Below are positions 21,061-30,571 of a stretch of DNA of 64,000 nt, in pieces. Origin of the DNA: Clostridiales bacterium (GTDB lineage: Bacteria > Bacillota > Clostridia > Oscillospirales > Oscillospiraceae); contig JAAVHT010000056.1 of NCBI GenBank assembly GCA_014799565.1, positions 1 through 64,000 on the forward strand. Reading direction: 5' to 3'. The notes under the pieces were generated by a model. It was not told the DNA's origin. It saw nothing but the letters and a program-made list of their open reading frames with translations, and searched no databases. Position numbers and translations under genes: made by a program. Position 1 is the stretch's first letter; each line of letters starts with the position of its first letter.

Positions 21061-22065
21061 ATGAGTCAATTCTATCTGAACGGACCCTCTGTGGGCAGAT
21101 CCATGTCCGCGGAGGAGTTCGCCGAGGCAGCCGGAAGGCTGCCGGGCCGGTTGTTCGCCCAGGGGGCGAATGACGGCCCCACGGACTACAACACAGACCG
21201 CGACTGCAACTGTGGCGGAATGGATCACGACTGCCCGGGCGCCGACTGCCGCCATGAGCAGGAGTGCTGCCAGCAGATGATCTGCTGCTGCCGCCCGGTT
21301 CCCGCCCCACCCAGGCCCCCCGAGGTGGACGAGGCCTGCTGCTGCAAGGAGAGCTTCCGGGCGGCTCTGGGCCTGCTGTGTGACCAGCAGATTTCCAATC
21401 TGGTGGACTTCAACGCGGCGGCCTTTGTCACCAACACTTATGTGGCAGGCGCCGATCTGAGCTGCGGGCAGCGTTCCGGCCACAGCCTCAACACTGAGGC
21501 CGAGGTGGAGGCCGAGGGCAGGCGCCGTTATCCCTGTCCGTCCTGCTCCGGCGAGGCGTCCGATAACCTGGGAACCCTGTCGGGCGGCTTCCGGCGGTTC
21601 GCGCTCTGCAACCGTGATCTGCTGGACATCGACGCCGAACTGCATACCGCCGGGCGGAAGGACTGTGACTTTACCGCCACCCAGGTGTCCCTGTGCGAGC
21701 TGGACGCGGTGGTGCTCCAGGGCGCGGCGGCCTGCGCCGAGGGCGATCTGACCGCCGACGAGGTGACGGCGCGGAACTTCCGCTGCCTGCGCCAGCGGCT
21801 GAGCCAGCGGCTGAATCCCCGTAACGTCTGCGACCAGGATCAGTGCTCCTGCGCCTGTGATGAGCGGGACTGCTGCTGTGCGGCCGGCCTGCTGGACACC
21901 CTGGCCCGGAACAATCTGAGCCGCCGGGTGTCCCTGGCGACGGGCCTGCTGGTGCTCCGGGACGTGACCTTGCTGGGCACCGTGGGCAGCGTGCTGGTGC
22001 TGGCTAACGACGCGGACAACCGGCTGTACTTTGTCTGTGTCAACAGCGTGCAGTTCATCGGGTAA
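21061..22065 (+). CDS. Cysteine-rich protein of unknown function
   Basis: About 334 aa with clusters DCNCGG, QECCQQMICCC, EACCCK, CDQDQCSCACDERDCCC; RBS AAAGGAG before MSQFYLNG. Confidence 0.85.
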   Translation: MSQFYLNGPSVGRSMSAEEFAEAAGRLPGRLFAQGANDGPTDYNTDRDCNCGGMDHDCPGADCRHEQECCQQMICCCRPVPAPPRPPEVDEACCCKESFRAALGLLCDQQISNLVDFNAAAFVTNTYVAGADLSCGQRSGHSLNTEAEVEAEGRRRYPCPSCSGEASDNLGTLSGGFRRFALCNRDLLDIDAELHTAGRKDCDFTATQVSLCELDAVVLQGAAACAEGDLTADEVTARNFRCLRQRLSQRLNPRNVCDQDQCSCACDERDCCCAAGLLDTLARNNLSRRVSLATGLLVLRDVTLLGTVGSVLVLANDADNRLYFVCVNSVQFIG

Positions 22066-22114
22066 ACAAAATCGCGTCAACGGCGTGCAGCGCCGGACAA
22101 ACGGATTTTCGCCC

Positions 22115-22145
22115 CCTCCGCCATCGCGGAGGGGGCGGCCTTTAT
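22115..22145 (+). terminator. Intrinsic terminator
   Basis: CCCCCTCCGCcatcGCGGAGGGGG followed by a short T-tract. Confidence 0.65.
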
Positions 22146-22795
22146 GCCAGCTTGTTTCTGATTCGAATGCTTGCTTCGATGTGCATGATCCAGTGTCTCG
22201 AAAAAGGCATTTGGATCAGTCCCCGCACATCCTTGCCGCACCAATAGTCGATCAGCCAAATCGCGCTTTCGTCAGAACTGACGACATGGAGCGACCTGAG
22301 GTAGTCCTTATCCTGTTCCGTCATCTTTCGCTTCAAATCGGAAAATTCAAGGTTCTTGACAATAGCGTCTGTGCTGTTCTTGACATCAGCAATATATCGA
22401 TAGAGTTCTTCCAAATCAAGCTGACGTGAAAAATCAGAAATTTGTTCCCCCACAAGTTCATTCCCTGTTGTGATAATGGGTGAGCTAATGCGCTTTTGGT
22501 AGTTTCCCGCGAAAAAGACCTGTTCATTGCCCCGGATCAGGGAATGCGCTGTGATATCCTCGATCCGGAAAATATGCCAAATCGAATAAGCGATCGTTTT
22601 GCTGTGGTAGCCGTTTGCGTTTGGAAAGGGCATCGCGTCAAAATCAGCCCTGTTCAATTGCGCCTTTAACTCATCAAGCGCCTGGATCAGCTGGTTTCTT
22701 AAGGCAAGAAATGTTTCGATACCGTCAGCAAAGCTTTCGCTTTTCTTGAGCTGGAGCTGCATGGTTTTATTTAATTCTGCCCATTCTTTGTTCAT
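22142..22795 (-). CDS. DinB-like/putative four-helix metalloenzyme-fold protein
   Basis: MNKEWAELNKTMQLQLKK...HSKTIAYSIWHIFRIEDITAHSLIRG...RHWIMHIEASIRIRNKLA with spaced His residues. Confidence 0.55.
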   Translation of the reverse strand: MNKEWAELNKTMQLQLKKSESFADGIETFLALRNQLIQALDELKAQLNRADFDAMPFPNANGYHSKTIAYSIWHIFRIEDITAHSLIRGNEQVFFAGNYQKRISSPIITTGNELVGEQISDFSRQLDLEELYRYIADVKNSTDAIVKNLEFSDLKRKMTEQDKDYLRSLHVVSSDESAIWLIDYWCGKDVRGLIQMPFSRHWIMHIEASIRIRNKLA

Positions 22796-22869
22796 GTTCC
22801 ATCTCCTAATTTCAACGGTCAGCCCTGCCCCTGAGTCCAGCGCCCGCCGCAGGAGGGTTTTGTGGGTTG

Positions 22870-23763
22870 TCAAGCGTTCCCGGCAAACAACATCTTATCA
22901 ATTGTGATCTTGGCGCGCCACCACTGCCTTGCCTGCTCAAATTCGGGGTATGGCGTATACCACTGCCAGGAGATGTCGAACCCTCCGTCATCTTTTTGAA
23001 TGTTTGCCAAAACACCCTTTTCGGCCGCGATCAGCGCCCGGATATCCTCACTCATAAATTCGGGGCGGGGGTCTGTGAAAAAGTCGGACGGGACGGGGAC
23101 ATATTCCACGCCATATTTCTCGCTGTCCTTGCAGATTACGTTTTCGAGCCGCTCCCCAAGGAGCCGCCTCAGCTCCGCCAGATCCAAAAGATCGGTGATC
23201 CCGTTTTCTCCCAGCAGTTCATAGCAGAGGAGGTAGCATTTCAGCTCGTCTCCGCTGACGTCCGCTTTTTCGTTCAGGTACGCAAAAGCATCCCTCACGA
23301 TTTCTTCGTAATAGGATGTGCGCCCACCAAAGCAAATCATGAAGGCAGCCAGGGAAACGGTGGGGTTATATCCCATCAGGCCGTCGCCGTTTTTCTCCCA
23401 CCAGATTGCGTGAGGATATTCTTTGTTCGTTTCAATGGCAAACAGCCATTTTCGCTGTTCCTCGTCAAAGGAATCATGGGACTGTAAATAGCGGATCATC
23501 CCATTTACGATGTCGTCAGCGTCTTTCAGCGCCCCGATTCGGTGCAGCGTGATGATGGCATCGTTGGTCGCGATGGGGTTGGAGTTGAGGTTCCAATTGT
23601 CCGCCTCCAGCCCATGCCCAAAGCCGCCGTCCGGGTTTTGGAATTTGCTCAGTTCGCTGACAACGGCTTGTTTCGTTCCGCCTTCAAAATAATAGTGGTA
23701 AATCGCCCGTTCCAACGGGCGGGCATTCTCAATAATAAAGCGGCTTGCCGCCTGACTGTCCAT
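22870..23763 (-). CDS. Prenyltransferase/squalene-oxidase-repeat-like protein of unknown function
   Basis: SKFQNPDGGFGHGLEADNWN and IQKDDGGFDISWQWYT are QNPDGGFG-type alpha/alpha-toroid repeats. Confidence 0.6.
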   Translation of the reverse strand: MDSQAASRFIIENARPLERAIYHYYFEGGTKQAVVSELSKFQNPDGGFGHGLEADNWNLNSNPIATNDAIITLHRIGALKDADDIVNGMIRYLQSHDSFDEEQRKWLFAIETNKEYPHAIWWEKNGDGLMGYNPTVSLAAFMICFGGRTSYYEEIVRDAFAYLNEKADVSGDELKCYLLCYELLGENGITDLLDLAELRRLLGERLENVICKDSEKYGVEYVPVPSDFFTDPRPEFMSEDIRALIAAEKGVLANIQKDDGGFDISWQWYTPYPEFEQARQWWRAKITIDKMLFAGNA

Positions 23764-23796
23764 AATAGTTGGCCTCCTCACAGAATATGAGCTTTA

Positions 23797-24366
23797 TCAG
23801 CCCCGCTCCAGCGTCCAGTACCCGTCGTAGGCATACCCGGTCTTGCCGACCAGGAGATGCTCCGATTTGGCAAAGCCCAGCCGCTGAAGGGCTCGGATGC
23901 GCTCCACGGCGTAGATGGGCGCCTTGGTGATGATAATCCCACAGCCAAACCCCTCAAAGACCGTGGGGGTGATAAGTCCGCCAACCTCGGCCAAGACGTC
24001 CTCCGTCTCATAGCCGCTCTTCACGTCGATGCGCAGAATGCCCGCGCCGTTAAAGGGGTCGTCAGGCTCAGAGGCTCGCTGGCACACCTCAACGGTGCCC
24101 ACCACCTTGGAAGCGGCCCGATCCACGATGGCCCACCGGATGAACCACCCGTTCTCATAGGACTGCTTCCAGAACCGGAGGGCGTTCTCCATCCGCTCCG
24201 GCGTGTCATAGTAAAAGTTGTCCCCGTCGCAGTTGTCGCTGTTGAAAAAGGGCAGGGCGTTTTTGTCGCTGTATACCTCCAGCAGGTCGGCGCAGTCTCC
24301 ATCCTCCACCGGGCGCAGTAAAAAACGGTCGTTTTCCAGAGTCGGGCAGCTTTTGTAAAGATCCAT
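23797..24366 (-). CDS. GNAT-family N-acetyltransferase
   Basis: TLENDRFLLRPVEDGDCADLLEVYSD start; RWAIVDRAASKVVGTVEVC. Confidence 0.85.
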   Translation of the reverse strand: MDLYKSCPTLENDRFLLRPVEDGDCADLLEVYSDKNALPFFNSDNCDGDNFYYDTPERMENALRFWKQSYENGWFIRWAIVDRAASKVVGTVEVCQRASEPDDPFNGAGILRIDVKSGYETEDVLAEVGGLITPTVFEGFGCGIIITKAPIYAVERIRALQRLGFAKSEHLLVGKTGYAYDGYWTLERG

Positions 24367-24446
24367 GGTGGCACCTCCACTTTTTAGTATGTTTGTTCGT
24401 CTGCTGTCATTGTACCACAGGTGCGGGTGAAACGCAAGAACTTTTT

Positions 24447-24459
24447 GAACGAATGTTTG
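24447..24459. promoter_or_regulatory. LexA/SOS box GAACGAATGTTTG
   Basis: Fits the Gram-positive SOS consensus CGAACRNRYGTTYG except for the first base; overlaps the -35 of dinB. Confidence 0.7.
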
Positions 24460-24485
24460 ACAAAAGGGAACGGACGGTGTATACT
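24457..24485 (+). promoter_or_regulatory. Sigma-A promoter TTGACA-N17-TATACT for dinB
   Basis: Consensus hexamers, 17-bp spacing, 24 bp before the ATG. Confidence 0.75.
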
Positions 24486-24508
24486 ATCTGGGAAAGGGGG
24501 GGAGCGGC

Positions 24509-25735
24509 ATGGATCGCGTCATTTACCATTGCGACTGCAACAGCTTTTACTGCTCGGTGGAGCTACTGTCCCATCCGGAGCTGCGCCGCGTCCCCACGGC
24601 GGTGTGCGGCGACCCCAAGAGCCGCCACGGCATCATCCTGGCCAAAAATGAACCGGCGAAGAAATTCGGCGTGCGCACGGCGGAGACCATCTGGCAGGCC
24701 CGGCAGAAGTGCCCCGACCTGGTGCTGCTGCCCGCCCACCGGGGGCTGTATTACGAGTACTCCCAAAAGGTGAATGCCATTTACGACCGGTTCACCGATC
24801 TCATCGAGCCCTTCGGCATTGACGAGAGCTGGCTGGACGTGACAGGCTCCCTCCACCTGTTCGGCGGCGACCCGAGGGCGCTGGCCGACCGCATCCGAAA
24901 CACGGTGCGGGAGGAGCTGGGGCTGACCATCTCGGTGGGGGTGTCCTTCAACAAAATCTTTGCTAAGCTGGGCAGCGACTACAAAAAGCCGGACGCCACC
25001 ACCGTCATCTCCCGGGAAAATTTCCGGCGCCTTGTGTGGCCCCTGCCTGTGACGGATCTTCTGTACGTGGGCCGGGCGGCGGCCAAGGTGCTTGGACAGT
25101 ATGGCGTGACCACCATCGGGGAGTTGGCGGCCTTCGACCGAAACGCGCTCACCGAGCTTTTGGGCAAGCAGGGGGGCCAGCTGTGGGAGTACGCCAATGG
25201 TCTGGAGCACAGCCCCGTGGCCCCGGCGGGGACGTATACGCCGCCCAAGTCGGTGGGCAACGGGGAGACCTTTCCCCGCAATCTCATCCGTAAGGATGAG
25301 GTGAGCCGGGGGGTGGCCATGCTGGCCGACCAGGTGGCGGTGCGGCTGAGGAAGCACGCCATGAAGGCATCCACCCTCCAGGTGACCATCCGGGATCCCA
25401 AGTTCAAGGACATCTGCCGCCAGCGACCCCTGGACGCCCCCACCAACACCGCCAGGGAGCTGTACCGGGCGGCGATGGATATTTTGGAGCGCAGCTGGAA
25501 GTCGGGGGCGCCCATCCGGGCCATCACCCTTACCGCTCACAATCTGATTCCGGAGGGAGAGGCGGCGGAGCAGATGGATCTGTTTCAGTCCGCCGCACCC
25601 CAAAAGCGGGAACGGGTGGAGAAGCTGGAGCGCACCATGGACGCCATTCGATCCAAGTATGGCAGGGAGGCGCTCACCGTGGCCGCCCTGGCCCCAGAGC
25701 GGGAGGACGAGGACGACGGGGAAATGCCGTTTTGA
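24509..25735 (+). CDS. dinB: DNA polymerase IV (Y-family)
   Basis: IYHCDCNSFYCSVE, SIDE-like IDESWLDVTGS, GVSFNKIFAKLGSDYKKPDA. Confidence 0.95.
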   Translation: MDRVIYHCDCNSFYCSVELLSHPELRRVPTAVCGDPKSRHGIILAKNEPAKKFGVRTAETIWQARQKCPDLVLLPAHRGLYYEYSQKVNAIYDRFTDLIEPFGIDESWLDVTGSLHLFGGDPRALADRIRNTVREELGLTISVGVSFNKIFAKLGSDYKKPDATTVISRENFRRLVWPLPVTDLLYVGRAAAKVLGQYGVTTIGELAAFDRNALTELLGKQGGQLWEYANGLEHSPVAPAGTYTPPKSVGNGETFPRNLIRKDEVSRGVAMLADQVAVRLRKHAMKASTLQVTIRDPKFKDICRQRPLDAPTNTARELYRAAMDILERSWKSGAPIRAITLTAHNLIPEGEAAEQMDLFQSAAPQKRERVEKLERTMDAIRSKYGREALTVAALAPEREDEDDGEMPF

Positions 25736-25742
25736 GCGCGAA

Positions 25743-25786
25743 AATCCCGCCGGGTGGATGTTTTCCATTCCGGCGGGATTGTTTTG
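25743..25786. terminator. Bidirectional terminator between convergent dinB and upp
   Basis: AATCCCGCCGG...CCGGCGGGATTGTTTT. Confidence 0.75.
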
Positions 25787-25788
25787 CC

Positions 25789-26421
25789 TTACTTTGTGCC
25801 GAAAATGCGGTCGCCCGCGTCGCCCAGGCCGGGCACGATGTAGCTGGCCTCGTTCAGGCCCTCGTCCACCGCGCCGCAGTAGATGTCCACGTCGGGGTGT
25901 TTGCTCTGGATGACCTCAATGCCCTGGGGAGCCGCCACCAGCACCATCAGCTTGATGTTTTGGCAGCCGTAGCCCTTCATGATGTCGATGGCAGCGCTGG
26001 CGCTGCCGCCGGTGGCCAGCATGGGATCCACGATGAGTACGTCCCGCTCCGCCACGTCCCGGGGCATCTTGCAGAAGTACTGCACAGGCTCCATGGTCTC
26101 CTCGTTGCGGTACATACCCAGGTGTCCCACACGGGCGGAGGGCACCATGCGCAGCACACCGTCCACCAGACCCAGGCCGGCCCGGAGAATGGGCACAACG
26201 GCGAATTTCTTGCCCTTCAGGGTGGGGGCCTCCATCTTGCAGATGGGGGTCTCGATCTCCTTGGTGGTCAGGGGGAGGTCGCGGGTGGCCTCATAGGTGA
26301 GCAGCATCCCGATCTCGGATACGAGCTCCCGGAAGTCCTTGGTGGAGGTGTTCTTATCCCGCAGGATGGTCAGCTTGTGGGACAGAAGGGGGTGGTTTAC
26401 CACGTGTACTTTTTCGTTCAT
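25789..26421 (-). CDS. upp: Uracil phosphoribosyltransferase
   Basis: [41 protein letters not shown]. Confidence 0.97.
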   Translation of the reverse strand: MNEKVHVVNHPLLSHKLTILRDKNTSTKDFRELVSEIGMLLTYEATRDLPLTTKEIETPICKMEAPTLKGKKFAVVPILRAGLGLVDGVLRMVPSARVGHLGMYRNEETMEPVQYFCKMPRDVAERDVLIVDPMLATGGSASAAIDIMKGYGCQNIKLMVLVAAPQGIEVIQSKHPDVDIYCGAVDEGLNEASYIVPGLGDAGDRIFGTK

Positions 26422-26601
26422 ACCGGCAGCGCTCCTTTGTATTTTTATAGGCCCATTATACCACGGTTTCCATGCCCTGCCAATGGGGCGGGCTGTTTTT
26501 TTATATCCGACCGCCTATCCCCGCCAAAAAACCGTCTATCCCGGTTCGCTGGACATTTTGGCCCGCGCCGGGTATACTGAGGGCAAAAGGGGGGACGCGC
26601 G

Positions 26602-27045
26602 GTGAAGGTGGAAATACAAATTGATCCAAGTCTGGACGAACCTGTGGTCATTCTCCGCGCTCCCAGCCCCTCGGAGGAAATGGAGGCGCTGGCCAAGCGC
26701 CTCCGGGGGGAGGTGGTTCCCGAGCCCTTCACCGTATACCGGGAGCGGGAGGCGGTGCGGGTGAGCCGCGACCTGGTGCTGCGGTTTTTCGCTGAGGATA
26801 AGGGAGTGTCCTGCCAGACGGGCACGAGCGTCTTTTCTGTCCGCCAGCGGCTGTACGAGCTGGAGGAGGAGCTGGCGGGCACTCGGTTCGTGCGGGTGTC
26901 CAACTCGGAGATCGTCAACCTGGATCGGGTGACCGGGCTGGATCTGACGCTGGCGGGCACCATCAAGATGACGCTGGAGGGCGGGACAGTGTGCTGGGTG
27001 TCCCGCCGGTACGTGAAGAAGATCAAGCAGGCTTTGGAAGTGTGA
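26602..27045 (+). CDS. LytTR-family DNA-binding protein
   Basis: VYELEEELAGTRFVRVSNSEIVNLDRVTGLDLTLAGTIKMTLEGGTVCWVSRRYVKKIKQAL LytTR domain; GTG start. Confidence 0.9.
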   Translation: MKVEIQIDPSLDEPVVILRAPSPSEEMEALAKRLRGEVVPEPFTVYREREAVRVSRDLVLRFFAEDKGVSCQTGTSVFSVRQRLYELEEELAGTRFVRVSNSEIVNLDRVTGLDLTLAGTIKMTLEGGTVCWVSRRYVKKIKQALEV

Positions 27046-27064
27046 CAACAAGGAGGGACATTTC

Positions 27065-27541
27065 ATGGAAACAACCAAAAGGCAATGGCTTCCCCGGGCG
27101 CTCATCGGCGCTCTGGCGGGCCTGCTGCTGGCGGCGCTGTGCCGGGACGCGCTGTTTGAAGGGGGCTTTTCCATGCCCGCCCTTTGTAAGCCTCTGATTG
27201 ATCGAGTGGGCACAGCTTGGGCAGTCCTGATCGCCTGCGCCCTCTTTTTCGGCCTGGGCGCGGTGGCGGGCCTGGCCACCCTGCCCTTCGCCGACAGCGG
27301 ACGGGAGCTGGTGCTGCAATCGTTAGCCCACTTTGCCGTCACTGCCGCTTTATGGTCGCTGCTGCTGGGGGTGTCGATCGGAGCGCGTGAGCCGGCGGTC
27401 TGGCTGGTATGGCTGGGGTCGCTGGCGCTGGTGTATGCCATTGTCTGGCTGGGCCGCTGGGTGGGGTGGTACCGGGAGCTGCTGTCTATCCGCAAGAAGC
27501 TGGGGCTGAACCGTCAAAAGAAGGAGGGCAAAGCGCCGTGA
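27065..27541 (+). CDS. DUF3021-like four-TM membrane protein
   Basis: Directly downstream of LytTR; C-terminal KKLGLNRQKKEGKAP. Confidence 0.75.
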   Translation: METTKRQWLPRALIGALAGLLLAALCRDALFEGGFSMPALCKPLIDRVGTAWAVLIACALFFGLGAVAGLATLPFADSGRELVLQSLAHFAVTAALWSLLLGVSIGAREPAVWLVWLGSLALVYAIVWLGRWVGWYRELLSIRKKLGLNRQKKEGKAP

Positions 27542-28032
27542 AAAAACAAACCCGTCTCTATAACGTCATTTTCCCCATTTGGATGATCGTGGCGCTCCCC
27601 AGCCCGCTGTGGCTGGTCATTATCCCCGGCAATTTTCTGGTGGACTGCGCCGTACTGTTTTTCACCCTGCTGGCGCTGAAGCACACCCAGAAGGGCGCAG
27701 TGGTGAAGCAGCTCTGGTGGAAGTTCTGGCTGCTGGGCTTTGCCGCCGACGCCGTCGGGGTGGTGTGGATGCTGCTGGGGATGCTGGGATACATCCCCTT
27801 TGGGGACGCATGGGAGAACACCGTGTCCCACGTCACCCACAACGCCTTCCACAACCCCTGGGCCTTCCTGTGGACGCTGGCCGGGGTGGCGCTGGCGGGT
27901 CTGTGCATCTACTTCTTCGACAGGCGGGCCATGAAGTCCTGCGAGCAACTCACCGACCGGGAGAAGCACGTCACCGCCCTGGCCATGGCAGTCGTCACCG
28001 CGCCGTACCTATTTTTCATCCCGGTATACTGA
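27538..28032 (+). CDS. Polytopic membrane protein of unknown function, translationally coupled to the DUF3021-like gene
   Basis: GTG start overlaps the upstream stop (GTGA); MKKQTRLYNVIFPIWMIVALPSPLWLVIIPGN. Confidence 0.7.
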   Translation: MKKQTRLYNVIFPIWMIVALPSPLWLVIIPGNFLVDCAVLFFTLLALKHTQKGAVVKQLWWKFWLLGFAADAVGVVWMLLGMLGYIPFGDAWENTVSHVTHNAFHNPWAFLWTLAGVALAGLCIYFFDRRAMKSCEQLTDREKHVTALAMAVVTAPYLFFIPVY

Positions 28033-28050
28033 ACATACCGCGCGAACGCA

Positions 28051-28088
28051 GGGAGCGCACCCCCTCGGGGGTGCGCTCCCTTGTTTTT
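28051..28088. terminator. Bidirectional terminator
   Basis: GGGAGCGCACCCCctcGGGGGTGCGCTCCC TTGTTTTTT. Confidence 0.85.
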
Positions 28089-28095
28089 TCTGCGT

Positions 28096-29184
28096 TCAGC
28101 TTGCCCGTTCTACGGGCGCGGGTTCAGGGCTTGGCACGGACGCGTCCTGCTCTGGCTGGGCCTTTCTGGCGGAGCGGCGCACCGCGCGGCCCACTGCCAG
28201 GATGCCCGCCGTGGCCATGAGCACCAGGTAGCAGTTCAGCGTCCGGGTGAGGATCATGGCCGGGGCCACCAGCGCCTCGCCGTACACCAGCAGGAAGCCC
28301 CGGAGGAACACATTCTCCGCCGCCCCGGCGGATCCGGGCAGGGGCAGGTATCCCACCGCGATGGCGCACAGCGCCTGGAGGGCCATGACCTCCCACAGGG
28401 AGAAGCCGGACAGCCCGAAGGCCCGGTATACCACATAGGGCATGGCATAGGAGCAGGCCAACTGAAGGGCGCTGAGCCCCACCACGCGGGCCAGCAGACT
28501 GGGTGCGCGACGGATCAGGTCGGCTCCCCGGCGGTACTCCGCCAGGTGTTCGTCCGCCTTTTCCTCCAGCGCCGCCCTGTCCAGGGCGGGGTATACCCGG
28601 GCGACCAGGGCGATGCAGCCGTGGAGCAGCCTCTTGGCCGGGCCGGGCAGGAACAGGAAGAGGAACATAGCCGCGTCCAGCAGGGCGAAGATCGCCAGTC
28701 CCAGCCCCAGCAGAAGCCCCACCCGGCCGCCCAGCCGCTCAGTGAGGCCCCCGGCGGTGAACAGGGCGAACACTCCCCAGCCCATGGCGGCGGTGTTGTA
28801 GCCGATGGTGACCAGCAGCATATCCAGCGCACCCGAGGCGGCAGGGGTGCCGTCCCGGCTCATGGCCAGAACCTGGGCGGGTTGGCCGCCGGTGGCGGAG
28901 GGGGTGATGGTGCTGAAAAAGAAGCCGGTGCAGGAGTAGTAGACGCACCGCCGGAAGGGCTGGGGGCAGCCCAGCGTGCGCAGGATGGACCAGGTTGCTC
29001 CGGCCTCGCAGCACAGGAACAGCGCCATCAGCGGCAGGCCCAGCAGCAGAACCCGCCAGTCCGCGCTGAGCAGGGCGGCGGCAAGCTGGCCCGGGGTCTG
29101 CTCCTTCAAAATGGTGTGTACCGTCCAGGCCAGCAGGGCCAGCACCGCCCCCATGCACAGGATATTTTTGATTTGTTTTTTCAT
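28096..29184 (-). CDS. Flippase-like/LPG-synthase-TM (UPF0104) family membrane protein
   Basis: Multi-TM; FFFSTITPSATGGQPAQVLAMSRDG and AVGYLPLPGSAGAAENVFLRG are characteristic. Confidence 0.85.
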   Translation of the reverse strand: MKKQIKNILCMGAVLALLAWTVHTILKEQTPGQLAAALLSADWRVLLLGLPLMALFLCCEAGATWSILRTLGCPQPFRRCVYYSCTGFFFSTITPSATGGQPAQVLAMSRDGTPAASGALDMLLVTIGYNTAAMGWGVFALFTAGGLTERLGGRVGLLLGLGLAIFALLDAAMFLFLFLPGPAKRLLHGCIALVARVYPALDRAALEEKADEHLAEYRRGADLIRRAPSLLARVVGLSALQLACSYAMPYVVYRAFGLSGFSLWEVMALQALCAIAVGYLPLPGSAGAAENVFLRGFLLVYGEALVAPAMILTRTLNCYLVLMATAGILAVGRAVRRSARKAQPEQDASVPSPEPAPVERAS

Positions 29185-29253
29185 GGTGTCCTCATTCAGA
29201 CGATGTATGTGGTCGTCGAAAAATAAAGCGAAATCGATGGTGGAGGTGGCGAA

Positions 29254-30330
29254 TTAAAGTTCTTTTTGGGTACTTTTTCTTTCAAGAAAAAGTACCACCG
29301 CGCAGGCCGCCCTGCGGCTCAGAGACGCCGCCATCTTGTCCATGGAGCGCTCCATGGAGGACAGGGCCTGGTCATCGTAAATGGTATCCCGAATGGCCGT
29401 CAGACAGGCGCTCTCCTCCTTGGCGGCGATACGGGCCATGCCGTGGCGCACCAGGAAGTCGGCGTTCTCCTGCTCCTGCTTCAAAAAGGGCTGCCACGCC
29501 AGAATGGGCAGGCGGGCGGCGATGGCCTCAAAGCAGGTGATGCCCCCGGGCTTGGACAGCATCAGGTGGGCCCGGGCCATGTACTTTTCCACCTCGCCGG
29601 TGAAGGGCACCGCTTCGATGTTCTCATATCGCCCGTTCAAGCGTTGAAACAGCTTTTCGTTCCGGCCGGTGAGGATGGTGGTGTGTACCCCAGGCAGGGC
29701 GTTCAGCGCCTGATAGAAGCTGTCCCGCCGGGGCATGAGCCCCAGGCCGCCGCCCATGATGAGCAGCTCCCGGCGCCGGGAGCGATCCCGGTGAGCGGGC
29801 TGAAACCGCCCGCTGACCGGGATGCCGGATACCACCACGGTATCGGGATCCACGCCCTTGGCGGCAAGCCCCTGCCGGACGGTCTCGCTGGCCACCAGAT
29901 AACAGTCGGTGCCGGGATGAATCCACTCGCTGTGGCAGGTCACGTCGGTGACGCAGGTGACCAGAGGAAGCTCCGACAGCCCCTCCTCCTTGTACCGCGC
30001 CATGGCGGCGGAGCAGACGGGGTGGGTGGACACCACCACGTCGGGGCCGCGCTCGTCCAGCAGAGCGGCCAGGCCGTCCACCAGGTCGTCCCCCCGGCTG
30101 TCCCCGCCGCTGTTGGCGGTGAGGTGGTGGTAGATATTATAGAAAACGCCGCCATAGGTCACCAGCACGTTGAACCACCAATACATAGCGGAGGCCCGCT
30201 CCGGCATGGCGTACTCAAACAGATCCACAATATCGGCGCGGTGTCCGTCCTGGACGAGCTGCTCCCGCAGCGCGTTGGCGGCGGACAGATGGCCCATGCC
30301 GAACTTCCCTGTCAAAATCAAAATGTTCAT
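29254..30330 (-). CDS. MGDG-synthase/UgtP-like glycosyltransferase
   Basis: ILILTGKFGMGHLSAANALREQL, VVVSGIPVSGRFQPAH, MLSKPGGITCFEAIAARLPIL. Confidence 0.88.
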   Translation of the reverse strand: MNILILTGKFGMGHLSAANALREQLVQDGHRADIVDLFEYAMPERASAMYWWFNVLVTYGGVFYNIYHHLTANSGGDSRGDDLVDGLAALLDERGPDVVVSTHPVCSAAMARYKEEGLSELPLVTCVTDVTCHSEWIHPGTDCYLVASETVRQGLAAKGVDPDTVVVSGIPVSGRFQPAHRDRSRRRELLIMGGGLGLMPRRDSFYQALNALPGVHTTILTGRNEKLFQRLNGRYENIEAVPFTGEVEKYMARAHLMLSKPGGITCFEAIAARLPILAWQPFLKQEQENADFLVRHGMARIAAKEESACLTAIRDTIYDDQALSSMERSMDKMAASLSRRAACAVVLFLERKSTQKEL

Positions 30331-30491
30331 GAAGCTTCCTCCTCTGTGGGCGCGAACCCGATGGTCCCTTTGACGGGTTTGATTATAGAGGACAAATCTT
30401 CAGTTTCGGCGTGGGTTCCTCTTAGGGTTTTGTGGGGTTTTTCTTAAAATTGACACAGTTTTGTTTAAAAAAGCTTTAAGACGGAACAAAA

Positions 30492-30529
30492 AGCAAGCCC
30501 TCCGCGCCGGCGGAGAGCTTGCTTTTTGT
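30492..30529. terminator. Hairpin AGCAAG-CCCTCCGC...GCGGAGAGCTTGCTTTTT; bidirectional terminator
   Basis: Stable stem with T-runs on both strands. Confidence 0.75.
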
Positions 30530-30547
30530 CGAAAACCGTGCTATAAT
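30519..30547 (+). promoter_or_regulatory. Promoter TTGctt-N17-TATAAT with extended -10 (TGCTATAAT)
   Basis: Plus strand, upstream of the 28-aa ORF. Confidence 0.6.
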
Positions 30548-30571
30548 TGGCCTTAACTCCGAAAGGGGTTT

